A stretch of 64,000 nucleotides of DNA from the NCBI RefSeq assembly GCF_011064595.1, contig NZ_JAALJI010000002.1, positions 310,001 through 374,000 on the forward strand, in the 5' to 3' direction. Positions 21,919-29,918 of the stretch are shown here, in pieces; position 1 is the stretch's first letter, and each line of letters begins with the position of its first letter. The stretch is from Paludisphaera soli. GTDB taxonomy: Bacteria; Planctomycetota; Planctomycetia; Isosphaerales; Isosphaeraceae. The position numbers and the translations under genes were made by a program. The notes under the pieces are model-generated. The model was not told the origin of the DNA. It saw only the letters and a program-made list of their open reading frames with translations, and searched no databases.

Positions 21919-24111
21919 TCAGATCGTGAAGTGGAAGGTCTTGGTGATGAGCCGCCAGAGCCACCAGCCGAAAGTGTGGGTGCCGGCGTCGATCTTGGCG
22001 AACCCGCGCTGGCCGGGGTGGTATTCCAGGTTGGGGTTGTCGATGGGGATGACGACCTCGTAGACGGCCGACTGGGGCTTGATCTGGCCGGTCTTGGGGT
22101 CGGTGCTGGCGGCGATCTCGCCGCCGGCGGTGTTGGACAGCTCGACCGGGATCTCCTCGCGGTTGCGCTTGGCGATCTGGGCGACGGCGCCGTTGATGGT
22201 GACCTCGGAGCGGCCGTAGACCTTGACCCAGGCGCGGGGGGCCTTGTCGCGGTCCATCCGGATCAGGTCGATGTCGGACTGGTCGACGATCAGGTGGGCT
22301 TCGAGCTTGTGGGGGTCGGCGACCTCGCAGAAGGGCTTGCCGGGCTTGACCCACTGGCCGAGCGTCTCGGGGTGGGGGACGCCGAGGACCTGGCCGTCGC
22401 GCGGGGCGGTGAGGACGAGCTTGCCGAGCTGCTCATTGATCTTGGCGATCGCCGGCTCCAGCTCCTCGGCCATCTGGACGCACTGGCGGGCCTGGGCGCG
22501 GCCCTCGTTCTCGGAGCTGCGGCCGTAGTGGAGGGCCTTGAACCAGTACGTGTCGTGCTCGGACTGGCGCTGGATGAGTTCCTTCTGCTTCTCGTGGTTG
22601 ACCAGCTTGGCGATGACGTCGCCTTCCTTGACCCACGCGCCGTCGCGGACGTTCAGCTCGACGAGCCGGCCCTCGACCTCGGAGTAGATCTCGGTCGGGT
22701 GCGCGGGGGAGAGGACCAGGGTCCCCTGGATGCGCAGCGGGGTGGGGATCATCAGGACGCAGGCCACGACGGCCACGAAGGCCGCGGCGAAAGCGGCCGC
22801 ACGTGCTTTCTTCACTTTGCGCATCCTCCCGGGCGTGCGTAGGAACTTGCCGATTTGATAGAGGGGCATCCCCAGGAGGGGCACGAGCGAGCCGAGGGCC
22901 AGCATGTAGCTGAGCGCCTGGAGCTTGTACGGCTTGAGGACCTGGGACAGGAAGAACAGGATGCTGAAGGTCACCACCCAGCGGTACAGGTAGCTGGCGA
23001 CCGCGTAGGTGACGAACAGGCTCCGCCGCGACCGCGGCATGTAGCTCTGGACCGGGACCTCCAGGCCGAGCACCTTCTCCTGCAGCAGGTAGGTGAAGAA
23101 CTGGGTGCTCTTGATCCGCAGGTTGGGGATCTCCAGCCAGTCCGACATGACGTAGTAGCCGTCGTACCGCAGCAGCGGGTTGGCGTTGAACAGGATCGTG
23201 TTCACCGAGCAGATGAACATGACCGCCATCGAGAGGCTGTTGAGCAGCCCCTGCTCGGTGTTGAACCAGACGAAGGTCGCCAGGCTGGCGAGGAACAGCT
23301 CGACGTAGATGCCCGCCGCCGAGATCCAGATCCGGTGCCACTTGTTGGGCAAAAGCCAGCTGTCGGTCACGTCGCAGTAGAGGGCCGGCGTGAGGACGAG
23401 GAAAAGCATCCCCATCTCGTGGACCTCGCCGCCGTAGTGCTTGGCGGTGAGGCCATGGCCGAACTCGTGGATGATCTTGACGATCGCCAGGCTGATCCAG
23501 AAGGTGAAGATCGTCCACCAGTTGAAGAAGCTCTGGAACTCGGGGAGCTTGGCGTAGAACTGGCTCCACTGGCTGATCACCAGGGTCACGGCGGCGAGCA
23601 TCAGGCAGACGCTGCCGGCGACGAACCAGCGGGTGAAGATCCAGCGGAAGTACGGGTACATCCAGGTCAGCAGCCGCTCGGGGTCGATGACCGGGATCTT
23701 GATGAACAGGATGTTGGCGAGGAAGCCCCAGACCTTCTTCCACTTGTTCTTGCGGCGGCGGCGGATGAGCGCGGCGGCCTGCTCCGGGCTGTCGATCTGG
23801 ACGACGCCGGCCTCGTGGAGCTGGGCCACGAACCGGGTGAGGTCCTCGATCGAGATCGTCTGCGGGCGGTACTTGCGCTCGAAGGCCCGCTTGACGTCCT
23901 GGAGGTTGTTCTTGCCGTCGAACTGCTGGAGCAGGAAGTACTCCTCGATCTTGAACCGGAAGTACTTCAGCGCCAGCGGGTCCTTCACGACGTAGTGGGT
24001 CATCCCCTCGTAGAACTGGGGCTGGACCACCAGGTCGGGGCGGAGCTTGACCCGCAGGTGCTCGGCGGCCTGTCCGAAGGGGGCCGGGGTTGTGGAAGGG
24101 GCTGCGCTCAT
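21919..24111 (-). CDS. PqqD-like/M50 metallopeptidase/HlyD fusion membrane protein
   Basis: The 730-aa inner-membrane protein has three parts. Residues about 20-115 look like a PqqD-type winged-helix (YFLLQQFDGKNNLQDVKRAF to LHEAGVVQ). Residues about 150-450 form a multi-pass M50 (site-2 protease) domain with H215-E216-F-G-H219 and the second motif N311-P-L-L-R-Y-D317-G, so zinc ligands appear intact. Residues about 455-730 form a HlyD/biotinyl-lipoyl adaptor arm (EGRLVELNVRDGAWVKEGDVI, then LTAPRDGQVLG). M50 enzymes cleave substrates in or near the membrane; PqqD-like domains often bind peptide leaders. It is the last gene of a three-gene operon. A role in peptide maturation and export is plausible but not shown. 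Confidence 0.85.
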   Translation of the reverse strand: MSAAPSTTPAPFGQAAEHLRVKLRPDLVVQPQFYEGMTHYVVKDPLALKYFRFKIEEYFLLQQFDGKNNLQDVKRAFERKYRPQTISIEDLTRFVAQLHEAGVVQIDSPEQAAALIRRRRKNKWKKVWGFLANILFIKIPVIDPERLLTWMYPYFRWIFTRWFVAGSVCLMLAAVTLVISQWSQFYAKLPEFQSFFNWWTIFTFWISLAIVKIIHEFGHGLTAKHYGGEVHEMGMLFLVLTPALYCDVTDSWLLPNKWHRIWISAAGIYVELFLASLATFVWFNTEQGLLNSLSMAVMFICSVNTILFNANPLLRYDGYYVMSDWLEIPNLRIKSTQFFTYLLQEKVLGLEVPVQSYMPRSRRSLFVTYAVASYLYRWVVTFSILFFLSQVLKPYKLQALSYMLALGSLVPLLGMPLYQIGKFLRTPGRMRKVKKARAAAFAAAFVAVVACVLMIPTPLRIQGTLVLSPAHPTEIYSEVEGRLVELNVRDGAWVKEGDVIAKLVNHEKQKELIQRQSEHDTYWFKALHYGRSSENEGRAQARQCVQMAEELEPAIAKINEQLGKLVLTAPRDGQVLGVPHPETLGQWVKPGKPFCEVADPHKLEAHLIVDQSDIDLIRMDRDKAPRAWVKVYGRSEVTINGAVAQIAKRNREEIPVELSNTAGGEIAASTDPKTGQIKPQSAVYEVVIPIDNPNLEYHPGQRGFAKIDAGTHTFGWWLWRLITKTFHFTI

Positions 24112-24213
24112 CGATCGGCGATCCTCGGCGGGGCCGTGGGGGGCGTCATCGTCGTGCTGGGGCGGGACGCCCCCCCGGCCGGCGCGGCCGGTGGGGCAGG
24201 TCCCGGGAGAGGA

Positions 24214-25146
24214 TCAGCGGGCCGGCGTCGTGCGGGGCCGGGCGGCGACCTCGTCGTCGTTGAGGTAGATGGTCATGGCCGCCTTCAGGCCGGGCCGCAG
24301 CTCCAGCTCGGGGTTCTCGAACTCGGCGCGGATGCGGACGGCGCTCTCGGCGATGGCCTGGACCTGGGGGTCGACGAACTTGATGACGCCGCGGAAGGTC
24401 TTGCGCTCGATCGGCTGGTCGCCTCGGCTCCCCTCCAGGCGGGGCTGGATCTCGACGACCTGGCCGACCTTGACCCGGAAGGCGTAGTCGAGCGGGATGA
24501 AGGCGGTGGCCGAGAGCCGGGCCAGGTTGCCGATCTGGACGACGGCCTCGTTGGCCCGGACGCTCTCGCCCGGCTCCTTGTAGCGGCGGATGACGATGCC
24601 GGAGAACGGGGCGTAGATCGTGTGCTCGCGGAGCATCTGGTCGGCCAGGGCCAGCTCGGCCATGTTGATGGCGATCTGCTCCTCGGCCTCCTTGACCTGG
24701 GCGACGGCGACCTTGTACTCGCCCTCGGACTTGGTCATCTCCTCCTGGGAGACGAGGTCGGCCTTGCGGGCGACCAGGCGGCGGTTGCGGGCGACGGCCG
24801 CCTCGGCGACCTCGCTGGCGGCCCGAGCCTTCTCGACCGATCCCTTGCTGTCGGCGGTCAGCTTGCTCTTGGCGACCGTCAGCTCGGCGATCTCCTTGTG
24901 GAGCGAGCCGATCTCGGCGCCCTCCTGGGCGGCGTCGCCCAGCCTCAGCTCCATCTTCTCGATGACGCCCTCGCGGAGGGCGGCGACGTCCGACTTCTCG
25001 ATCCAGTCGATCGTGGCGAGCTGGTCGTGCGAGTCGAGGACCAGGGTGGCGGTCGGGGCGGCGGGGCCGTTCTGGGCGGACGCGGCCACGGAGAGGGTCG
25101 CCAGGGCTCCCAGGGCGACGGTCGCGATGGTCTTCAAGGGGGACAT
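24214..25146 (-). CDS. HlyD-family periplasmic adaptor protein
   Basis: The 310-aa exported protein (signal peptide about 1-24, ending ASAQNGPAAP) has a membrane-fusion-protein layout. A lipoyl half comes first (REGVIEKMELRLGDAAQEGAEIG), then a coiled-coil hairpin (about 65-160, Ala/Glu/Lys-rich), then the second lipoyl half (IYAPFSGIVIRRYKEPGESV) and a beta-barrel domain. Such proteins bridge an inner-membrane pump and an outer-membrane channel. The frame extends to a GTG at 25164, but the ATG at 25146 with GGAGG upstream gives the signal peptide. It is the middle gene, 102 bp before the M50 gene and 100 bp after the GAF-HlyD gene. No pump gene is in the cluster. Confidence 0.88.
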   Translation of the reverse strand: MSPLKTIATVALGALATLSVAASAQNGPAAPTATLVLDSHDQLATIDWIEKSDVAALREGVIEKMELRLGDAAQEGAEIGSLHKEIAELTVAKSKLTADSKGSVEKARAASEVAEAAVARNRRLVARKADLVSQEEMTKSEGEYKVAVAQVKEAEEQIAINMAELALADQMLREHTIYAPFSGIVIRRYKEPGESVRANEAVVQIGNLARLSATAFIPLDYAFRVKVGQVVEIQPRLEGSRGDQPIERKTFRGVIKFVDPQVQAIAESAVRIRAEFENPELELRPGLKAAMTIYLNDDEVAARPRTTPAR

Positions 25147-25246
25147 ATCTCGGAGATCCTCCACTCGGGATGGTCGATGGCGGTGTGGGGGGGGCGGCCC
25201 GGCCGACGCGCCGGGCCCGCGGGTTGGAATCGTCGTCGGCCGGGGC

Positions 25247-27343
25247 TCACTGCAGGAACGGCCAGCGGAACAGGACCGACTCGTGCCAGACCTGGACGAC
25301 CTTGCGGAACATGACGTAGGCCAGGCGGGCGTCGCCGCAGTCGATCCGGGCGCGGACCTCGGCGCCGGGGCGGAACTCCTGGTTGCGCTTCAGGAACTCG
25401 GCCCGCACGGCGTCGCTGAAGCCGACGGTCACCTTGACGGTGTGCCGCTGCTCGGCGCTCTCGGTCTTGGTCTCGGCCCGCGAGGCGATCCGCCGGACGT
25501 AGCCCTGGTAGCGGTGATCGGGGTCGGTCGCCACCACGAAGTAGGCGGAGACGGCGGAGCCGGCGGGCTTGGTCCCGGCGGCGATCTCGGCTTCGAGCTT
25601 GGACTGGGCGGCGAGGACCGGGCCCATGTCGTCGTCGGGCACCTCGACCTCCAGGACCCACTCGCCGTCGGTCTCGGCGAGCTGGAGCAGCTCGGTGCCG
25701 ATGTCGACCGGGCGGCCCAGGAGGTTCTTCTTGACCTCCCAGGTGGTGATGATGCCGTCGTGCGGGGCGCGGACCGACATGTCCTCGATCTGCTCGCGGG
25801 TGATCTCGATCTGCTCCTTGGTGCTCCGGGCGGTGATCTGGGCCTCGGTGAGCTGGGCCTCCAGCTGGAGGGCCTCCTGCTTGGACTGCTCGCGCTGGCT
25901 GGCCACCTGCTCCTGCTGGCGGAGGATCAGGCCCTGGGAGTTGGCCTTGTTGAACTCGGCGGTGAGCTTCTTCAGCTCCTTCTCCAGCTCGCGGCTGTCC
26001 AGGCGGGCGATCACGTCCCCCTTCTTGACGCGATCGCCGTGCTCGACGGGGACCTCGACGATGATGCCCGGGTTGGGGGCGTAGACGGTCTGCCGCTGCT
26101 CGGGGAGCAGCGAGCCGCGGCCCTCGATGCGCAGGTTCCAGGGGACGAACGTGAGCGCCCCGATCAGGGCGACGACCAGGCCCAGCACCGCCAGGATCTT
26201 GGCGAGCATCCGGCCCCGGAAGAACCGCCAGGGGGAGCCCATCGCCTTGAGGACCGGCCGCAGGAAGATCCGGTGGTGCTCCTGGGCGTTCCAGAGGGCC
26301 GTGGAGGCGTGGCGGGCGACCACCTCGGTCCGGGCGTGCATGTCGGTCGGGGCGACCTCGTCGCCGATCTGCTCGGAGACCAGACAGCCGTAGGCGACCT
26401 TGTCCTTGCGCTCGGCCCCCTCCTCCTTCTCGGGCTTGTAGAGGAGGACGACGGCGACGGCCTTCGAGCCCGACTCGTCGACGTACAGCTCCAGCGCGTC
26501 GCGGATGTCGGGGGCGAAGCCTTCGGTGTGGCCGGTGTAGACCAGGTCCTCGCCCGAGCGGAGGACGGCCTTGCAGAGCTTGGTCAGCTCGCGGACCTGG
26601 TTCGAGCGCTGCTCGACGACCTCCTGGCCGCTGATCGCCTCGACGAGCGTCCGGCCCGAGAGCTTCAGCGCCACGCTCAGGCGGTCGCAGCCGACGAGCC
26701 GCTTGCCGTCGTTGACGACGGCGTAGGCGGTCTCCTTGAAGTCGAGCGTGTGGTGGATCTGGTGGGTGAACGTCTCCAGCTGGTTCCACATCCGCTGCTG
26801 CGAGACCATCTGCCGCATCTGGCGGTTCTTCAGATAGTTCGCCGCCAGGTCGGTGAGGTCGCCGACGAACCGGAGCGTGCTCTTCTGCTGGGCGGCCCGA
26901 CGGTTCGGGTCCATCAGGATCTCGAGCAGGCCGACCACCTGCTTGTCGACGATCAGGGGGGCGAGGATGATCGTCAGGTGGGTCGGGTTGAACGCCTGGG
27001 GCATCCCCTCGATCACCGCGCCGGGGGGGATGACCTGGGGCTGGGTCGCCTGGACCATGCAGCCCAGCAGGGCGTCGTGGGGGGCGGTCTTGATGCGGCC
27101 GTCCATCAGGCCGGTCTGGGCGAAGTCGAGCTGGTACTGGAGCCGGAGCCCGCCCCGGCCGTCGAGCAGCCAGAACGCGCCGCCGGCCGCGGCGGTGGCC
27201 GCCACGGCCCGGTTGAGGAACTCCCCGTAGAACTCGCCGGGCTGGACGTCCGACTCGGCCAGATCGGCGATCTCGGCCACCAGCTTGCGGATCTGATTCT
27301 TCGTCTGCTCGAGCAGACCGGCGTCGATGGTTTCTTCCGGCAT
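25247..27343 (-). CDS. GAF-GAF-TM-HlyD fusion protein
   Basis: The 698-aa protein joins a cytoplasmic sensor-like half to a periplasmic adaptor half. Residues about 35-170 and 190-355 look like two GAF domains, with VGLLEILMD in the first and the strand AVAVVLLYKP in the second. Residues about 379-400 form a single membrane helix (ILAVLGLVVALIGALTFV). Residues about 417-698 are HlyD-like: lipoyl half (IIVEVPVEHGDRVKKGDVIARL), long coiled coil (450-540), second half (VRAPHDGIITTWEVKK) and a beta-barrel. A GAF sensor on an adaptor is unusual and suggests that a cytoplasmic signal gates the complex. It is the first gene of the operon and is divergent from the porin gene. The frame stays open to 27883, but the ATG at 27343 begins the conserved part. 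Confidence 0.85.
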   Translation of the reverse strand: MPEETIDAGLLEQTKNQIRKLVAEIADLAESDVQPGEFYGEFLNRAVAATAAAGGAFWLLDGRGGLRLQYQLDFAQTGLMDGRIKTAPHDALLGCMVQATQPQVIPPGAVIEGMPQAFNPTHLTIILAPLIVDKQVVGLLEILMDPNRRAAQQKSTLRFVGDLTDLAANYLKNRQMRQMVSQQRMWNQLETFTHQIHHTLDFKETAYAVVNDGKRLVGCDRLSVALKLSGRTLVEAISGQEVVEQRSNQVRELTKLCKAVLRSGEDLVYTGHTEGFAPDIRDALELYVDESGSKAVAVVLLYKPEKEEGAERKDKVAYGCLVSEQIGDEVAPTDMHARTEVVARHASTALWNAQEHHRIFLRPVLKAMGSPWRFFRGRMLAKILAVLGLVVALIGALTFVPWNLRIEGRGSLLPEQRQTVYAPNPGIIVEVPVEHGDRVKKGDVIARLDSRELEKELKKLTAEFNKANSQGLILRQQEQVASQREQSKQEALQLEAQLTEAQITARSTKEQIEITREQIEDMSVRAPHDGIITTWEVKKNLLGRPVDIGTELLQLAETDGEWVLEVEVPDDDMGPVLAAQSKLEAEIAAGTKPAGSAVSAYFVVATDPDHRYQGYVRRIASRAETKTESAEQRHTVKVTVGFSDAVRAEFLKRNQEFRPGAEVRARIDCGDARLAYVMFRKVVQVWHESVLFRWPFLQ

Positions 27344-27731
27344 GGTGGTACCAGTTCGTTGAGGTCCGAGGCCCATTCGCACCCCGGCGGGATCTTTGTC
27401 CACTCGGCGACGGCCACGCCCCGCACCTTCTCGCCCGAACCGGATGCGCGACGCAGCTTGACGCAGACAACGGGACGGGATCGACGCCCACCTTCCTGAC
27501 GCCTCCGTCGTTTTTCCCGATCGCGGGCCGGCGGCCGACCTGCCCTGCGATCCAAACCGAGCGGACGTCCGGGGATCGAGCGCGTCGGCGGGGCCGTCCC
27601 AGGCGGCCGACTTTGACGATCGGGGGATCAAGCCGGCCCGATCCGAACGCCGATAAGCCTGCTGCGGCCTCGCAGGCCGACGGCCGCGATCGGCTTCGAG
27701 ATCGACGTAAACCGGGCGAAAGGGGAAACCG
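27344..27731. other. divergent intergenic region between GAF-HlyD operon and porin gene
   Basis: This region of almost 390 bp should carry promoters for both directions. I can see no clear -35/-10 pair. An AAAGGGG ribosome-site-like run at 27719-27725 stands 6 bp before ACG at 27732. The Arg-rich short frames here are not supported as genes. Confidence 0.45.
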
Positions 27732-27767
27732 ACGAAAAGCGCGGGGGTCCTGGCAATCCTGGCGTTC

Positions 27768-29363
27768 GTGGCGATCTCCACGCCGGTCGGGGCCGACGAG
27801 CCCCCGGCCGCCGCCCCCCCCCGCGCCGACGCCGGCTCGGTCGACTCCCGCCTTCGCGAGATCGAGGCGATGAACCGGGCCATCCTGGAGCGCCTCGAGC
27901 GCTCCGAGCGCGAGCGTCGCGACGCCGACGAGCGCTATCGCTCGCTCGAGGCCAGGTACGACGACCTGCGGCGACGCCTGGAGGGCGAGGCCGAGGCATC
28001 GACGGATGACGAGGGCCCCGCGACCGGGCTCGATCCCCTGCCCCGCGCCGAGGAGTTCCGGGACTCGCCCTCGGACAAAGACGAGTCGACCGGCGACCAG
28101 GCCGACGAGGTCGAGCGGAGCGAGGAGGTCTGGGAGATGCCGCTGCGCGGGATCTTCGGCGACGAGGGCTTCGGCCTGCGTTCCTTCGACGACGAATACC
28201 AATTGCGCTTCCGGATCCTCGACCAGACCGATCTCAAGATCTTCTCGCCGGGCGATCAGCGGCCGGCGTCGAGCGGCCTGTACATCCCCCGCGTCCGCGT
28301 CTATTTCGAGGGGCGGCTCACCCGCCTGTTCGACTACGAGGTCTCGATCCAACGCAGCGTGGAAGGGGTGTGGGACCTGCTGGACGGGAACGTCGACGTC
28401 AACTTCAGCCGGGGCCTCCGGCTGAAGTTCGGGCGGACGCTGGTGCCGTACAGCTACGACTGGTACGACCACCTGGAGCAGTACTTCATCACCCCGGAGC
28501 GGTCGCTCTTCCCGCTCAACTTCGGGCTGTCGCGGTCGGCGGGGCTGATGGCCCACGGCCTCCTCTTCGACGATCGCATGCAGTACGCCGTCGGCGGGTT
28601 CGACGGCCACCTGACCGGACTGGCCGACGAGAACACGACCCGCGACGTCGTCTCCTACTTCAACTTCAAGCCGTTCCTGGCCTCCGAGCGATTCCCGATG
28701 CTCCGGGACTTCAATCTGGGGTTCTCGGGCTACCTCGGCCAGCAGGTCGTCCCCCAGCGGCCGCTGCCGCTCCGGACGTCGCTGCAATCCTCGGAGAACG
28801 ACGAGGCCGCCCGCCGCGCCACGTCGCTGTTCCTCGACTTCGAGGAGGACGCCTTCATCAGCGGCCCCCACAGCGCGATGGCCGCGCACCTGGCCTGGTA
28901 CGCCGGGGGGATGTCGTTCGAGGCCGAGTGGCAGAGCAGCCGCGACCACTACACGCGCAGCGGCATCCCGTTCCGGCTGTTCTCGGTGCCGGCTACCGGC
29001 AGCCACTTCACGCTCGCCTACTTCCTGACCGGCGAGAAGGTCCGGGATCGCAGCCGCGTCGACCCGCTCCGCCCGTTCGACCCCACGCGGAATTCCTGGG
29101 GCCCGGGGGCGGTCGAGCTGTTCGCCCGGTTCAGCGAGCTTCAGCTCAGCGACGAGGTCTTCCGCGCCGGGCTGGCCGACCGGGCGAAGTGGACCAACGG
29201 CATGGCCATGACCGACATCGGCTTCAACTGGTATCTGACGAGCTACCTCAAGCTCTACTTCGACTGGCAGCGGTCCTATTACGACACGCCCGTCCAGCTC
29301 AACGAAGGGCTGAGGAGCCTCACCAACGACCTCTTCTGGATCCGCGGCCAGCTCTATTATTAA
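27768..29363 (+). CDS. OprO/OprP-type (phosphate-selective) outer-membrane porin
   Basis: The protein has a coiled-coil N-terminus (SRLREIEAMNRAILERLERSER onward), an acidic spacer, and a C-terminal beta-barrel of the porin O/P group. The barrel includes RVRVYFEGRLTRLFDYEVSIQ, LKFGRTLVPYSYDW, repeated amphipathic strands and the closing strand LFWIRGQLYY with a terminal aromatic. It would form a trimeric anion channel in the outer membrane. The coordinates use the first standard start (GTG 27768), but that cuts a signal peptide. In-frame codons from ACG at 27732 encode a Lys-Ser start and the hydrophobic run AGVLAILAFVAIS, with a ribosome site 6 bp upstream. The true start is therefore probably 27732 (542 codons). 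Divergent to the HlyD operon, it may supply that system's outer-membrane part. Confidence 0.85.
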   Translation: MAISTPVGADEPPAAAPPRADAGSVDSRLREIEAMNRAILERLERSERERRDADERYRSLEARYDDLRRRLEGEAEASTDDEGPATGLDPLPRAEEFRDSPSDKDESTGDQADEVERSEEVWEMPLRGIFGDEGFGLRSFDDEYQLRFRILDQTDLKIFSPGDQRPASSGLYIPRVRVYFEGRLTRLFDYEVSIQRSVEGVWDLLDGNVDVNFSRGLRLKFGRTLVPYSYDWYDHLEQYFITPERSLFPLNFGLSRSAGLMAHGLLFDDRMQYAVGGFDGHLTGLADENTTRDVVSYFNFKPFLASERFPMLRDFNLGFSGYLGQQVVPQRPLPLRTSLQSSENDEAARRATSLFLDFEEDAFISGPHSAMAAHLAWYAGGMSFEAEWQSSRDHYTRSGIPFRLFSVPATGSHFTLAYFLTGEKVRDRSRVDPLRPFDPTRNSWGPGAVELFARFSELQLSDEVFRAGLADRAKWTNGMAMTDIGFNWYLTSYLKLYFDWQRSYYDTPVQLNEGLRSLTNDLFWIRGQLYY

Positions 29364-29394
29364 GCCTACTCGGCGGAGCGACGTCGGAGGCCGC

Positions 29395-29422
29395 TTGTGC
29401 TTTCCGGTCTGAAGTCGATAAT
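29395..29422 (+). promoter_or_regulatory. candidate promoter of the Fur-family gene
   Basis: TTGTGC (29395-29400), 16 bp and GATAAT (29417-29422) lie in the 130-bp gap after the porin gene. The -10 is close to consensus and the -35 is weak. Confidence 0.4.
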
Positions 29423-29493
29423 TCATGCACCAGAGGAGAAGCGACGGCCGCCCCGAGCCGCCGTCGCGCGTGCATGAAGGGGGTCGACGCATT

Positions 29494-29886
29494 TTGAATC
29501 GAAACACCGCGCAGCGCGAGGCGATCCGGCGATCGCTCCAGGAGGCCGGCCGCCCCCTGAGCGCCGTCGAGGTCCTGGAGCTGGCCCAGCGCGACGTGCC
29601 GGGGCTGGGCGTGGCGACGGTCTACCGGACGATCAAGACCCTGATCGAGGACGGGACCCTGATCGCCGTGCCGCTGCCGGGCTCGTCCGACCGCTACGAG
29701 CACCGGGACGCCGCCTCGCTCCACCACCACCATTTCATCTGCAACGACTGCGGCCGGGCGTTCGACGTCCCCGGCTGCTCGATGGCGTTCCAGGGGATGG
29801 CGCCGCCGGGGTTCGTCGTCAGCGGCCACGACGTGGTGCTCTACGGCCGCTGCGATCGCTGCAACCAAGGTTCGAACGGGTCTTGA
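29494..29886 (+). CDS. Fur-family transcriptional repressor
   Basis: The 130-aa protein has the Fur layout. A winged helix (about 1-75) includes GRPLSAVEVLELAQ and the recognition helix region LGVATVYRTIKTLIEDG. The metal-binding half has HHHHFICNDC and the terminal CDRC giving a C-x2-C pair twice. Fur, PerR and Zur cannot be told apart from sequence alone. The TTG at 29494 with GAAGGGG about 11 bp upstream is chosen because it begins at the usual Fur N-terminus; ATG 29425 and GTG 29470 are alternatives, and the former lies at the predicted transcription start. It is followed by the epimerase gene after 32 bp. A Fur-box-like operator stands before feoA at 43070. Confidence 0.85.
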   Translation: MNRNTAQREAIRRSLQEAGRPLSAVEVLELAQRDVPGLGVATVYRTIKTLIEDGTLIAVPLPGSSDRYEHRDAASLHHHHFICNDCGRAFDVPGCSMAFQGMAPPGFVVSGHDVVLYGRCDRCNQGSNGS

Positions 29887-29918
29887 ACGCGGGATCGCGA
29901 AGGATCGAGGTCGACCGC

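Noticed and set aside
27344-27883. Upstream extension of the GAF-HlyD frame by 180 codons.
   Set aside because: It overlaps the porin 5' end, is Arg/Ser/Ala-rich and lacks a ribosome site; ATG 27343 starts the conserved part.
25134-29507. A 1,457-codon minus-strand frame across the porin and the GAF-HlyD gene.
   Set aside because: Out of frame with both real genes and built of low-complexity Arg/Gly/Ala sequence.
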